DNA of 64,000 nucleotides from Fimiplasma intestinipullorum (GCA_018715065.1 DVMJ01000058.1:1-64000), one strand, 5' to 3'; shown: positions 7,579 to 17,243, numbered from the stretch's first letter. Notes: a model not told the origin generated them from the letters alone. Made by a program: numbers and translations.

Positions 7579-9453
7579 TTATTGACTGTTTTTATTGGTC
7601 TCATAGGTCGTCTGGAACTCGTTCTTTTCCTCCACCGTTAAGCAGTTGCTCAAGGCAGTAATTCCTTTTAACTTAAAGTGCGCCAGTCCCGAGAAACCAC
7701 GGGCATAGCTGTAATCATTGATACTGGAGACTTTATAAGAAAGTGTCCCATAACCAAACGGAATCACATAGCCCTTCTCGATCAGATAAGCTTCACATTC
7801 AGCCAAGGCATTCAAGCGGGAATCCAAATCAACGATGGCATGACTCTGTGTAAATAAGCTGTCATAGATTGGATCTTCCAGATGCATGTAGGTGGCATTC
7901 AGATGCCCCGTGCTGACAAACTCACCCAGATAAGTCGATGGATCTCCATACTCCGCATGTTTGCTGACAACGGTCATATCATAGCCGTTGCTGTTCATGA
8001 CACTGTCATAATCGACCAGATTCTCAATACTGCTGTCCGCTTCATTTTGCGCATACATCAGAACTTCAAAAGTAATAAACTGATCGGCTTGCTCAAAGGT
8101 CTCACTGTATTTAGAAATGACACGCTGCAATGCCGCCAGATCGGAAGAATCATCGACGCAAATAGGAATACGGATATTGACCGGGAAGCTGACTGTACCG
8201 GACAGCTCCTGCATGGCCTGTTCCATATAGGCATTCGCTTTGGACACATCATAGAGCGAAATGCCGCTATAATTCGCTAACGAGCCTAATGTCACATAAT
8301 CCAGATTATTGGTCGTCGAAACAAAGCCTGTTGGTGTAATCGTTGACTGGTAGCTTTCCGTTGTCTGATTCTTGGTCAAGGCATCCTCTGTCACCTGTTC
8401 GTCACTGCGCTCCTCATTGGAGGCAGCGCTGTCCGTACTTTCCAGCTCAAAAACACTATAAATATCGAAAGCCGACTGCAGCGCTAAACGAAAAGCGTCA
8501 TTTTGGATGGCTAAGGCAAAGTTAGCGTCATTGCTGGCAAAGTTATAAGTAATCATCTGAGAATCATATGTTTTTGTATCCAGGTACATATGATGATCAT
8601 AGCTTGATCGCTCACTGATGGCCTCGTTAGTGGAAAGATAAGCATAGCTGAGATCTCCCTCACGGAATGCCTCAAAAGCGGCTTCCTCATTTTCCATCAT
8701 GACGATCGTTCCCTCATCAAAGTTCACCTGATCAGCCTGCCAGTAAGCGCTATTCTTGACATAATGGATCTCATTAGTCGAATACTCACTTAAATAGTAA
8801 CAGCCATTGTAAAGCATGTTTTCCGGACTTGTCGCAAAATTCGCTCCGACGATGTCATAGAATGCACCGCATAATGGATAGAAACCACCATTCAGAAGAT
8901 AGGAATTAAAATAACTGCAGGAGCGCGTCAATGTAAAACGAAGCGTTCGACTATCAACTGCTGTAATCCCTACGTCAGCCCACTCACCTTGACCGGTATA
9001 ATACGCATCCGCCCCGGCAATGATGTCTCTGACCTGACTGGCATAGCTTGATTGATTCGCTGGCGTCAGGACATACTGTAAGCCACGAACGAAATCATCA
9101 GCAGTGACTAAGTATTCTGTCGTCTCGCCTTGAGAATTGACCCAATAAACCTGATCACGCAAGGTAAATTCCCAAACTGTCGCATCTTCATTCGGACGAC
9201 CGGTATCAGTTGCCAGTGCACCGCTCAGATTACCATAACGATCTTCTTCTACTAATCCATCCACAATATTACCTAACAGATGAAAATCAGTATCATCGCT
9301 GGTCACTAAATAATTCAAGCTGTCAATGGGATCACTTTCCAGCATATAATCTTTAAACGTAGACGTATCATAAGTAGCCGTGATCTGTCTGCCTCCCGAA
9401 CTACAGGCAGATAAAAAAAGGCAGATTGCCACTAGCCATTTCATTTTCTTCAT
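7579..9453 (-). CDS. Oligopeptide-binding lipoprotein (SBP family 5), divergent paralogue
   Basis: Extracellular substrate-binding protein of the peptide/nickel ABC family, anchored through the lipobox LSAC after a short signal peptide. It shares with the other five paralogues the N-terminal YLVTSDDTDFHLLGNIVDGL-type block and the ADDFVRGLQYVL motif. It is the most divergent: an acidic, Ser/Thr-rich insertion of about 30 residues (near 335-365) sits in a region where the others have a conserved DPES or NPES turn. It lies downstream of oppF but behind a terminator and has its own promoter, so it is regulated separately. The ligand cannot be predicted. Confidence 0.88.
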   Translation of the reverse strand: MKKMKWLVAICLFLSACSSGGRQITATYDTSTFKDYMLESDPIDSLNYLVTSDDTDFHLLGNIVDGLVEEDRYGNLSGALATDTGRPNEDATVWEFTLRDQVYWVNSQGETTEYLVTADDFVRGLQYVLTPANQSSYASQVRDIIAGADAYYTGQGEWADVGITAVDSRTLRFTLTRSCSYFNSYLLNGGFYPLCGAFYDIVGANFATSPENMLYNGCYYLSEYSTNEIHYVKNSAYWQADQVNFDEGTIVMMENEEAAFEAFREGDLSYAYLSTNEAISERSSYDHHMYLDTKTYDSQMITYNFASNDANFALAIQNDAFRLALQSAFDIYSVFELESTDSAASNEERSDEQVTEDALTKNQTTESYQSTITPTGFVSTTNNLDYVTLGSLANYSGISLYDVSKANAYMEQAMQELSGTVSFPVNIRIPICVDDSSDLAALQRVISKYSETFEQADQFITFEVLMYAQNEADSSIENLVDYDSVMNSNGYDMTVVSKHAEYGDPSTYLGEFVSTGHLNATYMHLEDPIYDSLFTQSHAIVDLDSRLNALAECEAYLIEKGYVIPFGYGTLSYKVSSINDYSYARGFSGLAHFKLKGITALSNCLTVEEKNEFQTTYETNKNSQ

Positions 9454-9477
9454 TTTATCACCTCAATTACTCCATCT

Positions 9478-9506
9478 ATTTTATAGAGGATTTTGCCTTT
9501 TGTCAA
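9478..9506 (-). promoter_or_regulatory. Promoter of the second peptide-binding lipoprotein gene
   Basis: TTGACA (9501-9506), 17-bp spacer, TAAAAT (9478-9483). The GAGGTGATAAA ribosome site follows within 25 nt, so the leader is short and has no T-box. Confidence 0.88.
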
Positions 9507-9598
9507 TTGCCACCCTATCATCTAAGCATTTTCACATCATTTTTGCCTGAAGAAGAAAAAAATAGTATGTTCACGTTCTTTTTATTTCATCTGCCAAG

Positions 9599-9627
9599 CA
9601 AAAAACAGCATCCCGAAGGATGCTGTT
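9599..9627 (-). terminator. Terminator of oppBCDF
   Basis: A perfect 10-bp stem (9618-9627 with 9604-9613) capped by a UUCG tetraloop, then T6, directly after the oppF stop. Confidence 0.95.
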
Positions 9628-9631
9628 GATC

Positions 9632-10567
9632 TTAGATCTGTGCTTTATACTCTGCCACTTCTTTTTCGTTTGCATAAACGAAGTGTCCTGGTAAGATCTC
9701 AACCCATGATGGTTTATCAACTGAATAATCATGAACAGATGGATCATATACCAGCAGTTTTTTCTTCTTCTCGATTTCTGGATCAGGAATAGGCACTGCG
9801 GACAATAAGGACTTCGTATATGGATGGAATGGATGTTGGAATAATTCTTCAGCTTCAGCCAATTCCACGATACGTCCCTTATGAATAACAGCAATACGGT
9901 CAGAAATAAAGCGAACAACCGAAAGGTCATGTGCAACGAATAAATACGTCAGATTTCTTTCCTTTTTCAGTGTGTTCAGCAGATTTAGTACCTGTGCACG
10001 AATCGATACGTCCAAAGCTGAAATCGGTTCGTCGGCAATGACTAATTCTGGATTCATGATCAGTGCACGGGCAATACCGATACGCTGACGCTGTCCACCA
10101 GAGAACTCATGAGGGAAACGGCTGGCGAATTCTGGCAGCAAACCAACGCTCTCCAGCGCACGCTGTACCTTTTCCTTACGATCTGCCTCGTCTTTATATA
10201 AGTGGAAGTTGTAAAGACCTTCAGAGATGATATAGTCGACCTTGGCACGTTCGTTTAAGCTAGCCATTGGGTCCTGGAAAATCATCTGAATTTTCTGAAT
10301 GACTTCACGGTCTGTTTTCTTATCAATTTTCCCATTGATTTTTTTACCATTAAAGATGATCTCACCTTTGCTGGTTGGATTAATACGAATGATAGCACGA
10401 CCAATTGTCGTCTTACCTGAACCTGATTCACCGACTAATGAGAAGGTTTCACCACGATAGATCTGGAAGTTGACATCGTCAACTGCCGTAAACACTCTAC
10501 GACCATTTTTAAATTGAATTTGAAGATCCTTGACTTCAAGTAATACTTCCTTTTTTTCGTCAGCCAT
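9632..10567 (-). CDS. oppF: Oligopeptide ABC transporter ATP-binding protein OppF
   Basis: One of two ATPases powering oligopeptide import at the cytoplasmic face. It has Walker A GESGSGKTT, ABC signature SGGQRQR and Walker B ELVIADEP, plus the oligopeptide-family C-terminal extension (HPYTKSLLSAVPIPDP) that distinguishes Opp/Dpp ATPases. 311 residues is normal. AAAGGAAG precedes the ATG and oppD ends 2 nt upstream. It is the last gene of the operon. Confidence 0.95.
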   Translation of the reverse strand: MADEKKEVLLEVKDLQIQFKNGRRVFTAVDDVNFQIYRGETFSLVGESGSGKTTIGRAIIRINPTSKGEIIFNGKKINGKIDKKTDREVIQKIQMIFQDPMASLNERAKVDYIISEGLYNFHLYKDEADRKEKVQRALESVGLLPEFASRFPHEFSGGQRQRIGIARALIMNPELVIADEPISALDVSIRAQVLNLLNTLKKERNLTYLFVAHDLSVVRFISDRIAVIHKGRIVELAEAEELFQHPFHPYTKSLLSAVPIPDPEIEKKKKLLVYDPSVHDYSVDKPSWVEILPGHFVYANEKEVAEYKAQI

Positions 10568-10569
10568 TT

Positions 10570-11610
10570 TTATCTTCCTTTCATTTTGCTTCTTAACTGT
10601 TGAATCACCTTAGGTGCTTCACATTTAGGTGCTCGAGGATCCAGCAGCCAGGTTTTGGCTTTATGGGTTGGAGAGACCTCAAAATATGGCGGATTTTCAA
10701 TAAAGTCGATGCGTAAAGCGTGTTTGTTTCGTGGTGCGAAAGCATCTCCGACAATATCGTTATAAAGATTTGGCGGTGTACCTTCGATGGTTGGTAAAGG
10801 TTGTCCTTTTTCACCTAACTGTGGCAAGCTGGATAAGAGTGCCCAAGTATAAGGATGTCTTGCATCATAGAAAATATCTTCTGCTGTACCCACCTCAACA
10901 AGCTCACCGGCATACATAACAGCCACACGGTCAGCCACGTTGGCTACAACACCTAAGTCATGGGTAATATAGATAACCGTCATTCCCATTTCCTTTTGCA
11001 GGTTACGGATCAGATCGAGGATCTGTGCCTGAATGGTAACATCCAAGGCAGTCGTAGGCTCATCACAGATCAGAATCTTAGGGAAGCAGGCTGCAGCGAT
11101 TGCAATAACTACACGCTGACGCATTCCTCCGGAAAATTCATGTGGATATTGTTTATAACGGTTTGCCGGATCAGTGATACCTACTTTTTCCAGCATCTCG
11201 ATAGCCATCTTTTTAGACTCCTCACCCTTGATTCCCTGGTGAAGTTCGATTACTTCACGAATCTGTTCACCAATCGTTTTCAGAGGATTTAATGAAGTCA
11301 TCGGGTCCTGGAAGACCATGGCAATCTTCTTACCACGAATCTTTAACCAGTCTGACTCTTTTGTATATTTAGCGATGTCCACACCTTCAAACATGATGGA
11401 TCCGCCAGTAATAGAACCGTTGTTGTCCAGCATTCCGATAAAGGACTTCGTGAATACAGATTTTCCTGAACCGGATTCACCAACGATTGCCAGCGTCTCT
11501 CCTTCATAGAGATCCAGTGAGCATTTACGAATTGCTTTTAAATATCTGCCGCGCATTGAGAAGGTGATTTCAATATCTTTTGCAGATAAAATTGGTTTTC
11601 TTTCTTCCAT
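10570..11610 (-). CDS. oppD: Oligopeptide ABC transporter ATP-binding protein OppD
   Basis: ATPase partner of OppF. It shows Walker A GESGSGKS, signature SGGMRQR and Walker B ILICDEPT, and the C-terminal oligopeptide extension with HPYTWALLSSLPQ. That extension has only one Cys (PKCEAP), so the iron-sulfur cluster of some OppD/DppD homologues is unlikely. Three ATGs occur in a row; ATG 11610 is chosen because AAGGAGG then has 8-nt spacing. It starts 15 nt after oppC ends. Confidence 0.95.
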   Translation of the reverse strand: MEERKPILSAKDIEITFSMRGRYLKAIRKCSLDLYEGETLAIVGESGSGKSVFTKSFIGMLDNNGSITGGSIMFEGVDIAKYTKESDWLKIRGKKIAMVFQDPMTSLNPLKTIGEQIREVIELHQGIKGEESKKMAIEMLEKVGITDPANRYKQYPHEFSGGMRQRVVIAIAAACFPKILICDEPTTALDVTIQAQILDLIRNLQKEMGMTVIYITHDLGVVANVADRVAVMYAGELVEVGTAEDIFYDARHPYTWALLSSLPQLGEKGQPLPTIEGTPPNLYNDIVGDAFAPRNKHALRIDFIENPPYFEVSPTHKAKTWLLDPRAPKCEAPKVIQQLRSKMKGR

Positions 11611-11625
11611 CATCATGCCCTCCTT

Positions 11626-12555
11626 TTATACGTGGTTACGTGGGTCTGATGCATCAGAGAATGCATTACCAGCTAAATAGAACGAAATCGTAATAATTGA
11701 AACAATCAAGGCAGGGAAGATCAGTAAGTGAGGATAATCCTGGAACTTCGTACGTCCCTGTGAGAGTAAAGCACCTAATGAAGGCATCGTTGAAGGTAAA
11801 CCTAAGCCCAGATAACTCAGTGTAACTTCTAATGAAATGACCTGAGGGATCATCAGCGCCATACGTAAGATGATAACAGAAACCAGATAAGGAATCAGGT
11901 TCTTGACAATCATACGATACAGTGGTGTCCCTAAGCAGCGGCTTGCCAGATTGTACTCTCTGTCTCGAATCATAAAGACGAGGTTACGAACATTTCGGGC
12001 TAATGCCAACCAGCTTGTCGTACACATTGAAATGATCAGTGTGCTCATACCTGGCTCCATGATATAAGTTAATAAGATCAAATAAACGGTTTGAGGAATG
12101 TTAGCGATAATGTTGTAGACTTCTGTAAAGAAGCGGTCTGTTGCACGAACATATCCCCAGATACATCCAATCACGATACCAATGATGACACAAACGAAGG
12201 TAACGATACTCGCAATTTCCAATGAAATGGTTGTCGCATACCAGGTACGTGCCCACATGTCACGTCCGATAGAGTCGGTACCAAACCAGAAAGTGGCATT
12301 TGGTGAAACGAGTTTATCATTTCGGTTCAGATCTTCAATACCAAATCGAGCCGTCGCATTGGCAAAGAAGGCAAAGACGACTAAGAGAACCATGATGACC
12401 AGTAAAGTCACCGCAAATTTATTTTTAGCAAATGATCTTAAAACAGATCTCCAGTAGGAATAATCCGAATACCCAGTATCCTCAGATTTTCTGCGGTCAA
12501 ATTCAACAAAGGAGAATAATTCCTGATCAGTTAATTGAACTTTCTTTTCATCCAT
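11626..12555 (-). CDS. oppC: Oligopeptide ABC transporter permease OppC
   Basis: Membrane permease of 309 residues with six predicted TM helices, an N-terminal OppC_N segment and the periplasmic-loop motif GTDSIGRDMWAR typical of OppC/DppC. The EAA-like loop (LASRCLGTPLYRMIVKNLIP) couples to OppD/OppF. Its ATG overlaps the oppB stop (TAATG), so translation is coupled; GGGAGG lies upstream. Confidence 0.95.
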   Translation of the reverse strand: MDEKKVQLTDQELFSFVEFDRRKSEDTGYSDYSYWRSVLRSFAKNKFAVTLLVIMVLLVVFAFFANATARFGIEDLNRNDKLVSPNATFWFGTDSIGRDMWARTWYATTISLEIASIVTFVCVIIGIVIGCIWGYVRATDRFFTEVYNIIANIPQTVYLILLTYIMEPGMSTLIISMCTTSWLALARNVRNLVFMIRDREYNLASRCLGTPLYRMIVKNLIPYLVSVIILRMALMIPQVISLEVTLSYLGLGLPSTMPSLGALLSQGRTKFQDYPHLLIFPALIVSIITISFYLAGNAFSDASDPRNHV

Positions 12556-13499
12556 TAACGTGCACCTCCCTTAGATCCAATCTTGATACGTGGATCGATT
12601 ACCATCATCAGCAAGTCACCAATAAATACACCGATAATACCAACCGTAGAGTAAATCAGGATCAATACCTGTACCAGGTTGTTATCCTGCTTCTGGACAG
12701 CCTGTACCAGTAAGTTACCCATACCAGGAATTGCATACAGCTCTTCGATCAAGAGGGAACCACCGATGGTCATCAGGAAGCTGACAGGCAGATACTGAAC
12801 CATTGGTACAAAGGCATTTCTTAAAACATGACGATACATGATATATTTATAAGGTAAACCTTTTGCACGAGCTAATTTAATATAATCCTTGTTTAATTCG
12901 TCAACCATGTAACGACGTACCCACAAAGCATTACCAGCAATACTTCCAAGTGACATAGAGATCAACGGTAAGATCCAGGAAACTGGGTTATCGCCGTCAT
13001 ATCGCATTGGTAAGTTGAACCAGTCAGATACGAATACCTGAATAAAGAAGTAGTAAACTAATGGTGGTACGGAGTTAATAATAATGATATACCCAGTTCC
13101 TAGCGAATCCATGAATTTACCTTTGAAACGCGCCTGAGTAACACCTAAAGCAATACCAAGAATTAATGAAATAAAGGTTGAAACGACACCAAAAGCAGCA
13201 GATACAGGGACTTTCTGAGCAAGAATCGTCGTCACAGGGACATCGATCTGAATACGTGTAGAAACACCTAAGTTACCTGTAAAGATATCCCCCAGGAAGT
13301 TCCCTAACTGTACTAATGGCGGATCGAATAATCCTAAAGACTCCAGCTTACGATTGATCATTTCCTGCGTTAACTTTGCGTATTCATCGCCGAAGTAACC
13401 TTCGACTGGCATTAAACGCATGAGCAGGAAGACGGCAACAACAATGATCAATACTGTAACCAAAGACTCTAATAAACGTTTGATTGAGTATTTTAACAT
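12555..13499 (-). CDS. oppB: Oligopeptide ABC transporter permease OppB
   Basis: Permease partner of OppC: 314 residues, six predicted TM helices, and the EAA loop DYIKLARAKGLPYKYIMYRHVLRNA typical of the DppB/OppB family, written here in part: KLARAKGLP. A GGGGGG ribosome site precedes the ATG. It begins the oppBCDF unit, which has its own consensus promoter 135 bp upstream, so it can be expressed independently of oppA. Confidence 0.95.
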   Translation of the reverse strand: MLKYSIKRLLESLVTVLIIVVAVFLLMRLMPVEGYFGDEYAKLTQEMINRKLESLGLFDPPLVQLGNFLGDIFTGNLGVSTRIQIDVPVTTILAQKVPVSAAFGVVSTFISLILGIALGVTQARFKGKFMDSLGTGYIIIINSVPPLVYYFFIQVFVSDWFNLPMRYDGDNPVSWILPLISMSLGSIAGNALWVRRYMVDELNKDYIKLARAKGLPYKYIMYRHVLRNAFVPMVQYLPVSFLMTIGGSLLIEELYAIPGMGNLLVQAVQKQDNNLVQVLILIYSTVGIIGVFIGDLLMMVIDPRIKIGSKGGAR

Positions 13500-13602
13500 A
13501 AATTTCCCCCCTACTAGATTTCTTCGTCTAAATGTTAAATTGGATTAAATGGTTTAAGAAACAGCATCCCTTTTTTTTGCTTTTTTCGTTTCTTTGCTTT
13601 TT

Positions 13603-13627
13603 ATAAACTATCGGCGTTATAGTTTAT
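13603..13627. repeat. Operator-like 9-bp inverted repeat at the oppB transcription start
   Basis: ATAAACTAT (13603-13611) and ATAGTTTAT (13619-13627) are perfect inverted copies separated by 7 bp. A related TAAACTATT overlaps the -10. Placed from about +1 to +25, this is either a repressor site or a 5' hairpin; the regulator is unknown. Confidence 0.6.
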
Positions 13628-13634
13628 GTTTAAT

Positions 13635-13663
13635 AGTTTAATATCGATTGGGTTAATTGTCAA
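13635..13663 (-). promoter_or_regulatory. Promoter of oppBCDF
   Basis: TTGACA (13658-13663), 17-bp spacer, TAAACT (13635-13640; 4 of 6). Located in the 418-bp gap between oppA and oppB after the oppA terminator. Confidence 0.8.
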
Positions 13664-13844
13664 TAGATTTTTTCGTAAAAACAAGACATTTGTGCTCATA
13701 TTTTTAGGATTTTAATGTTTTCTGGGTGCTTTTCATTCAAAATCCTTCATTTCATAAGCAATTTTGTGCAATCTTTATAAAATTCCCAACCTTCAAAAAT
13801 ATAACACGATATTCTAAAAAAGGCAAATAAACGACGCTAAGCAG

Positions 13845-13881
13845 AAAAAAGAGCTACGACAGCCTTCGCTATCATAGCTCT
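13845..13881 (-). terminator. Terminator between oppA and oppB
   Basis: AGAGCTA/TAGCTCT plus a further seven pairs with two G-U, GAAG loop, and T6 on the minus strand. It explains how the binding protein can be made in excess over the permease. Confidence 0.88.
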
Positions 13882-13917
13882 CAAACCATCTTCATTCTTT
13901 TTCTTTAATTCAAACTG

Positions 13918-15771
13918 TTATTCAGCAACTAAGCCCAGTTCAACTCTCTTCTGATGCCAAGCTTCTTTGAAAGCTTCCTGTTCTTCAGTTGTGATTGCAT
14001 GATCATAAGCTTCGTATCCTTTGTATCTGAAACCAGAAATACCTGATTTAGAGTAAGGACGAGAGTATTCGTTGATTGAAGAAACACGCCAGAATGAACC
14101 AGCTGCATATAATGGGATGAAATATGCATGTTCAAGCAGGTAAGCTTCAGCGTTAGCGAAAGCTAAGTAACGTGCATCCAGATCATCAACGATAGCATCT
14201 GCTTCTGCGATCATCTGATCGAAAGTTGGATCATTGAAGTGTGAGTACTGACCTGCTGTAATATCTTCAGCGTTGTTCATCTGACCATTAGATCTGAATG
14301 TACCTAAGATATTGATTGGATCAAGGTAGTCAGGAGCCCATCCGGCACCAGCCATCGCCTGTAAATTGTCATAAGCAACATCTGTACGGAAACTTACAGA
14401 GTATTCACTTAAAGTTACTGTCACGTTATCAGAACCTAAGTTTTCTTCTAAAGTTGATTTTAAGATAGCTGCAGTCTGACCAGCAGTTTCATTACCAGCA
14501 CTTGAGTACCAAGGCAATTCGATAGGGAAAGTCACACCCTGTGCTTCCAGTTCAGTTCTTGCTGTAGCCATGTATTCTTTAGCTAATTCAACATTGTACT
14601 GATCTGTCTGCCACTGAGCTAAGTCACCTAACTGTGTATAATCTGTACCATCTGTCGTTGCTAAGACATTTGGTGCAGTATATCCGTATGTATAAATGCT
14701 TTCTGGATCGATTGGTTCGGTTATTTCAGTGTATGATTTTCTGTCAAAGCCATAGAATAAAGCTTTACGGAAGTTTTCATTCTGAATTGCAGCAGCTGTA
14801 TTTGCATTTGCACATTCATTGTTTAAGAACATTACATATGCTGTTGCAGATGGATCTGTATGCATTAAGTAAGGATTTCCTTCATCATATTCAGCATTGA
14901 TCTGCGTACCAGCTAAGTCAGCGTAAGATAATTCACCACGTTCGAATAAATCTAAAGTAGATTCTCTGTCTTTAACAGCGATAACTGTTACAGTATCGAA
15001 TGTTACGTTTTCAGCATCCCAGTAACCTGGATTTTTCTTAAAGACTTTTTCAGTATCTAACTGGAAAGAATCTAACAGATAGCATCCGTTGTATAAGATC
15101 GTATCCATCGTATTACCGAATACTAATCCCTGGTTCGTTAAATCTTCTACATATGCTCTTGGAGCTGGATAGAAACAGCTGTACATTGTAGCAGATAAGA
15201 AATAAGGTTTACCTGCACCAGTTGTTGTATATTGAATTGTTTTTTCGTCAACTGCTTTAATTCCGACGTTTTCAAATGATGGTTTGCTTGCTTCATCGCG
15301 GCCATCTTCATCCCAAGCAACCATTGCCTGATAGTATTCTTCAGCGCCGGCTACTAATTCACGAAGCATGGAAATCTGCATGGACTGGTTTGCTGGATCC
15401 AAAATGTATTCAGCACTATATACGAAGTCATCTGCAGTGACATCTCCATATTCAGAACCATCACGGTTATACCATTTGATTCCGTCTCTTAAATGGAAAG
15501 TCCATACATGTGAGTTTTCGTCTGTTTCCCAGCTTTCAGCTAAGTCACCAACGATCTCACCATACTTATTGTTTTCTGTCAGACCACTTACTACGTTGGC
15601 ATTTACTCGAGAGTCAACAGCCTGATATGTCGTTAAATAGTTAAAAGTCGTGACATCCTGGCTTGACTGAATGTAATCGATAAAATTCTTTGGATCGTAA
15701 GACGTTTCACTTGAACCACATCCAGTGACCAACATAGCAGCAGCTAACAGACCTGCTAATGTTTTCTTCAT
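13918..15771 (-). CDS. oppA: Oligopeptide-binding lipoprotein OppA
   Basis: Substrate-binding protein of SBP family 5, likely the principal receptor for the adjacent OppBCDF permease. Signal peptide with lipobox LVTGC is followed by the paralogue signature SYDPKNFIDYIQSSQD and a WETDENSHVWTFHLRDG block. 617 residues is within the family range. The longest ORF adds 32 codons, but ATG 15771 begins a clean signal peptide and has AGGGGA upstream (spacing rather long, 12 nt). Promoter at 15824-15852, terminator directly downstream. Confidence 0.93.
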   Translation of the reverse strand: MKKTLAGLLAAAMLVTGCGSSETSYDPKNFIDYIQSSQDVTTFNYLTTYQAVDSRVNANVVSGLTENNKYGEIVGDLAESWETDENSHVWTFHLRDGIKWYNRDGSEYGDVTADDFVYSAEYILDPANQSMQISMLRELVAGAEEYYQAMVAWDEDGRDEASKPSFENVGIKAVDEKTIQYTTTGAGKPYFLSATMYSCFYPAPRAYVEDLTNQGLVFGNTMDTILYNGCYLLDSFQLDTEKVFKKNPGYWDAENVTFDTVTVIAVKDRESTLDLFERGELSYADLAGTQINAEYDEGNPYLMHTDPSATAYVMFLNNECANANTAAAIQNENFRKALFYGFDRKSYTEITEPIDPESIYTYGYTAPNVLATTDGTDYTQLGDLAQWQTDQYNVELAKEYMATARTELEAQGVTFPIELPWYSSAGNETAGQTAAILKSTLEENLGSDNVTVTLSEYSVSFRTDVAYDNLQAMAGAGWAPDYLDPINILGTFRSNGQMNNAEDITAGQYSHFNDPTFDQMIAEADAIVDDLDARYLAFANAEAYLLEHAYFIPLYAAGSFWRVSSINEYSRPYSKSGISGFRYKGYEAYDHAITTEEQEAFKEAWHQKRVELGLVAE

Positions 15772-15823
15772 GCGTTTTTTTCTTCCCCTTTCTTTGCATT
15801 CTGTAATCAACATTACATCTATC

Positions 15824-15852
15824 ATTTTATAAGTCAACTTAACAAAAGTCAA
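15824..15852 (-). promoter_or_regulatory. Promoter of oppA
   Basis: TTGACT (15847-15852), 17-bp spacer, TAAAAT (15824-15829). A second TTGACTT copy (15832-15837) lies inside the spacer, and a duplicated TTCGAA (15886-15899) lies about 35 bp upstream. No T-box in the short leader. The remainder of 15853-16101 holds only the tmcAL start region. Confidence 0.85.
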
Positions 15853-16101
15853 CCAATTTTCAAACATTTTTTATACAAAACATGATTCGAATTTCGAATT
15901 TTTTTATTTTTTAACCCGGATTTTTTAGAAAAAAAAGCAATTAAACCCTTACATTGAGGGAAATTTTGTCAAGAAAAGAAAAGGTGTAAAATGTTAAGAA
16001 AAGATGTGATTTTTTTGAATTTTTATTATTTTCTCTTGCGATTTGCTTTTTCTTTCACCTTTTTGTATGCTAGAATAAAGAAACAAAGGGGTGAGTCGAT
16101 C

Positions 16102-17241
16102 ATGAAGATTGCCGGAATTATCGTCGAATACAATCCATTTCACAGCGGCCATCGCTACCATATTGAAAAGACCCGCGCCCTTACCCAATGCGATCTGCTG
16201 ATTGCTGTCATGAGCGGCAACTTTGTCCAGCGCGGTGAACCCGCTATCACAGATAAGTGGCATCGAGCAAAGACCGCCGTCCAAAACGGGGTCGATCTCG
16301 TGATCGAACTGCCCTATGTTTTCGCCGTAGAAAGCGCTGATTATTTTAGTAAAGGAGCATTGCAGATCCTCCACGCTGCCGGTGTCAAGCAAATTGTTTT
16401 TGGCAGCGAATCATTCAACGAAACGGCCCTGCATCAAGCCTTTGTGCTCAGTCAGAGCCAGGCCTATCAGGATGCGGTCAATCATTATTTAGCGAGTGGA
16501 GCCAGCTACCCTGCCAGTCTAAACCAGGCTTTTCAAGCAGTGGGCGGCATAGAGATCAAGAACCCCAACGATTTATTAGGACTCAGCTATGCCAGGGAGA
16601 TCTATCAGAACCACTATCCTATCAAGATCCGAACCATTGCCCGTACCCAGCCTTATCATGATCTTGGTCTCCAGCAACCTTTTGCCAGCGCATCAGCCCT
16701 GCGTCAGGCCATCAAAGACCAGCAGGACATTTCTTTCTATAGCCCGATGGTGATCTCGCATCCCCACTTGATGGAAAGCTACTTTGATTTGCTGCAGTAT
16801 CTCTTGTTGACGACTCCCCCATCCAAACTAAAAGCCATTCATACAATGACCGAAGGACTGGAAAATCGTCTGCAGGAGGCCATGCAAAAAGCCACTGACA
16901 TGGACGATTTCTTCAAGCGTGTCCAGACTCGTCGCTATACGCGCCCGCGGCTTAGCCGGACGCTCATTCATTTACTGATGTCTGATCAGCTTCCCTCACG
17001 CAAGGATCTGGATATAGGATATTTACGTCTGTTAGCCTGCAATCAAAAAGGCAAAGATTATTTAAGGACGCTCAAAAAAACAAGCCCGCTTCCTCTGGTT
17101 GGCAATTACAGTGCCTTACAACATCCACATCTTGAAATGGAGATGCAGGCAGCCCGCCTTTATGCACTGAGTGCACCTGCCAGGCAACGCGCCACGATCA
17201 TCAGGGATGAATATACACATCCCTTCCTATTTCTGTCCTAA
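16102..17241 (+). CDS. tmcAL: tRNA(Met) cytidine acetate ligase TmcAL
   Basis: Nucleotidyltransferase-like enzyme that makes N4-acetylcytidine at the wobble position of elongator tRNA-Met from acetate and ATP. The N-terminus MKIAGIIVEYNPFHSGH contains the HxGH nucleotidyltransferase motif, with VMSGNFVQRGEPA and FGSES downstream. 379 residues is close to B. subtilis YlbM/TmcAL. ATG 16102 has AAAGGGGTGAG; the 37 extra upstream codons are AT-rich leader. It is monocistronic, convergent with the phosphatase gene. Confidence 0.92.
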   Translation: MKIAGIIVEYNPFHSGHRYHIEKTRALTQCDLLIAVMSGNFVQRGEPAITDKWHRAKTAVQNGVDLVIELPYVFAVESADYFSKGALQILHAAGVKQIVFGSESFNETALHQAFVLSQSQAYQDAVNHYLASGASYPASLNQAFQAVGGIEIKNPNDLLGLSYAREIYQNHYPIKIRTIARTQPYHDLGLQQPFASASALRQAIKDQQDISFYSPMVISHPHLMESYFDLLQYLLLTTPPSKLKAIHTMTEGLENRLQEAMQKATDMDDFFKRVQTRRYTRPRLSRTLIHLLMSDQLPSRKDLDIGYLRLLACNQKGKDYLRTLKKTSPLPLVGNYSALQHPHLEMEMQAARLYALSAPARQRATIIRDEYTHPFLFLS

Positions 17242-17243
17242 AA

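Noticed and set aside
15994..16392. 132-codon ORF antisense to tmcAL
   Set aside because: Pure shadow of a well-supported gene.
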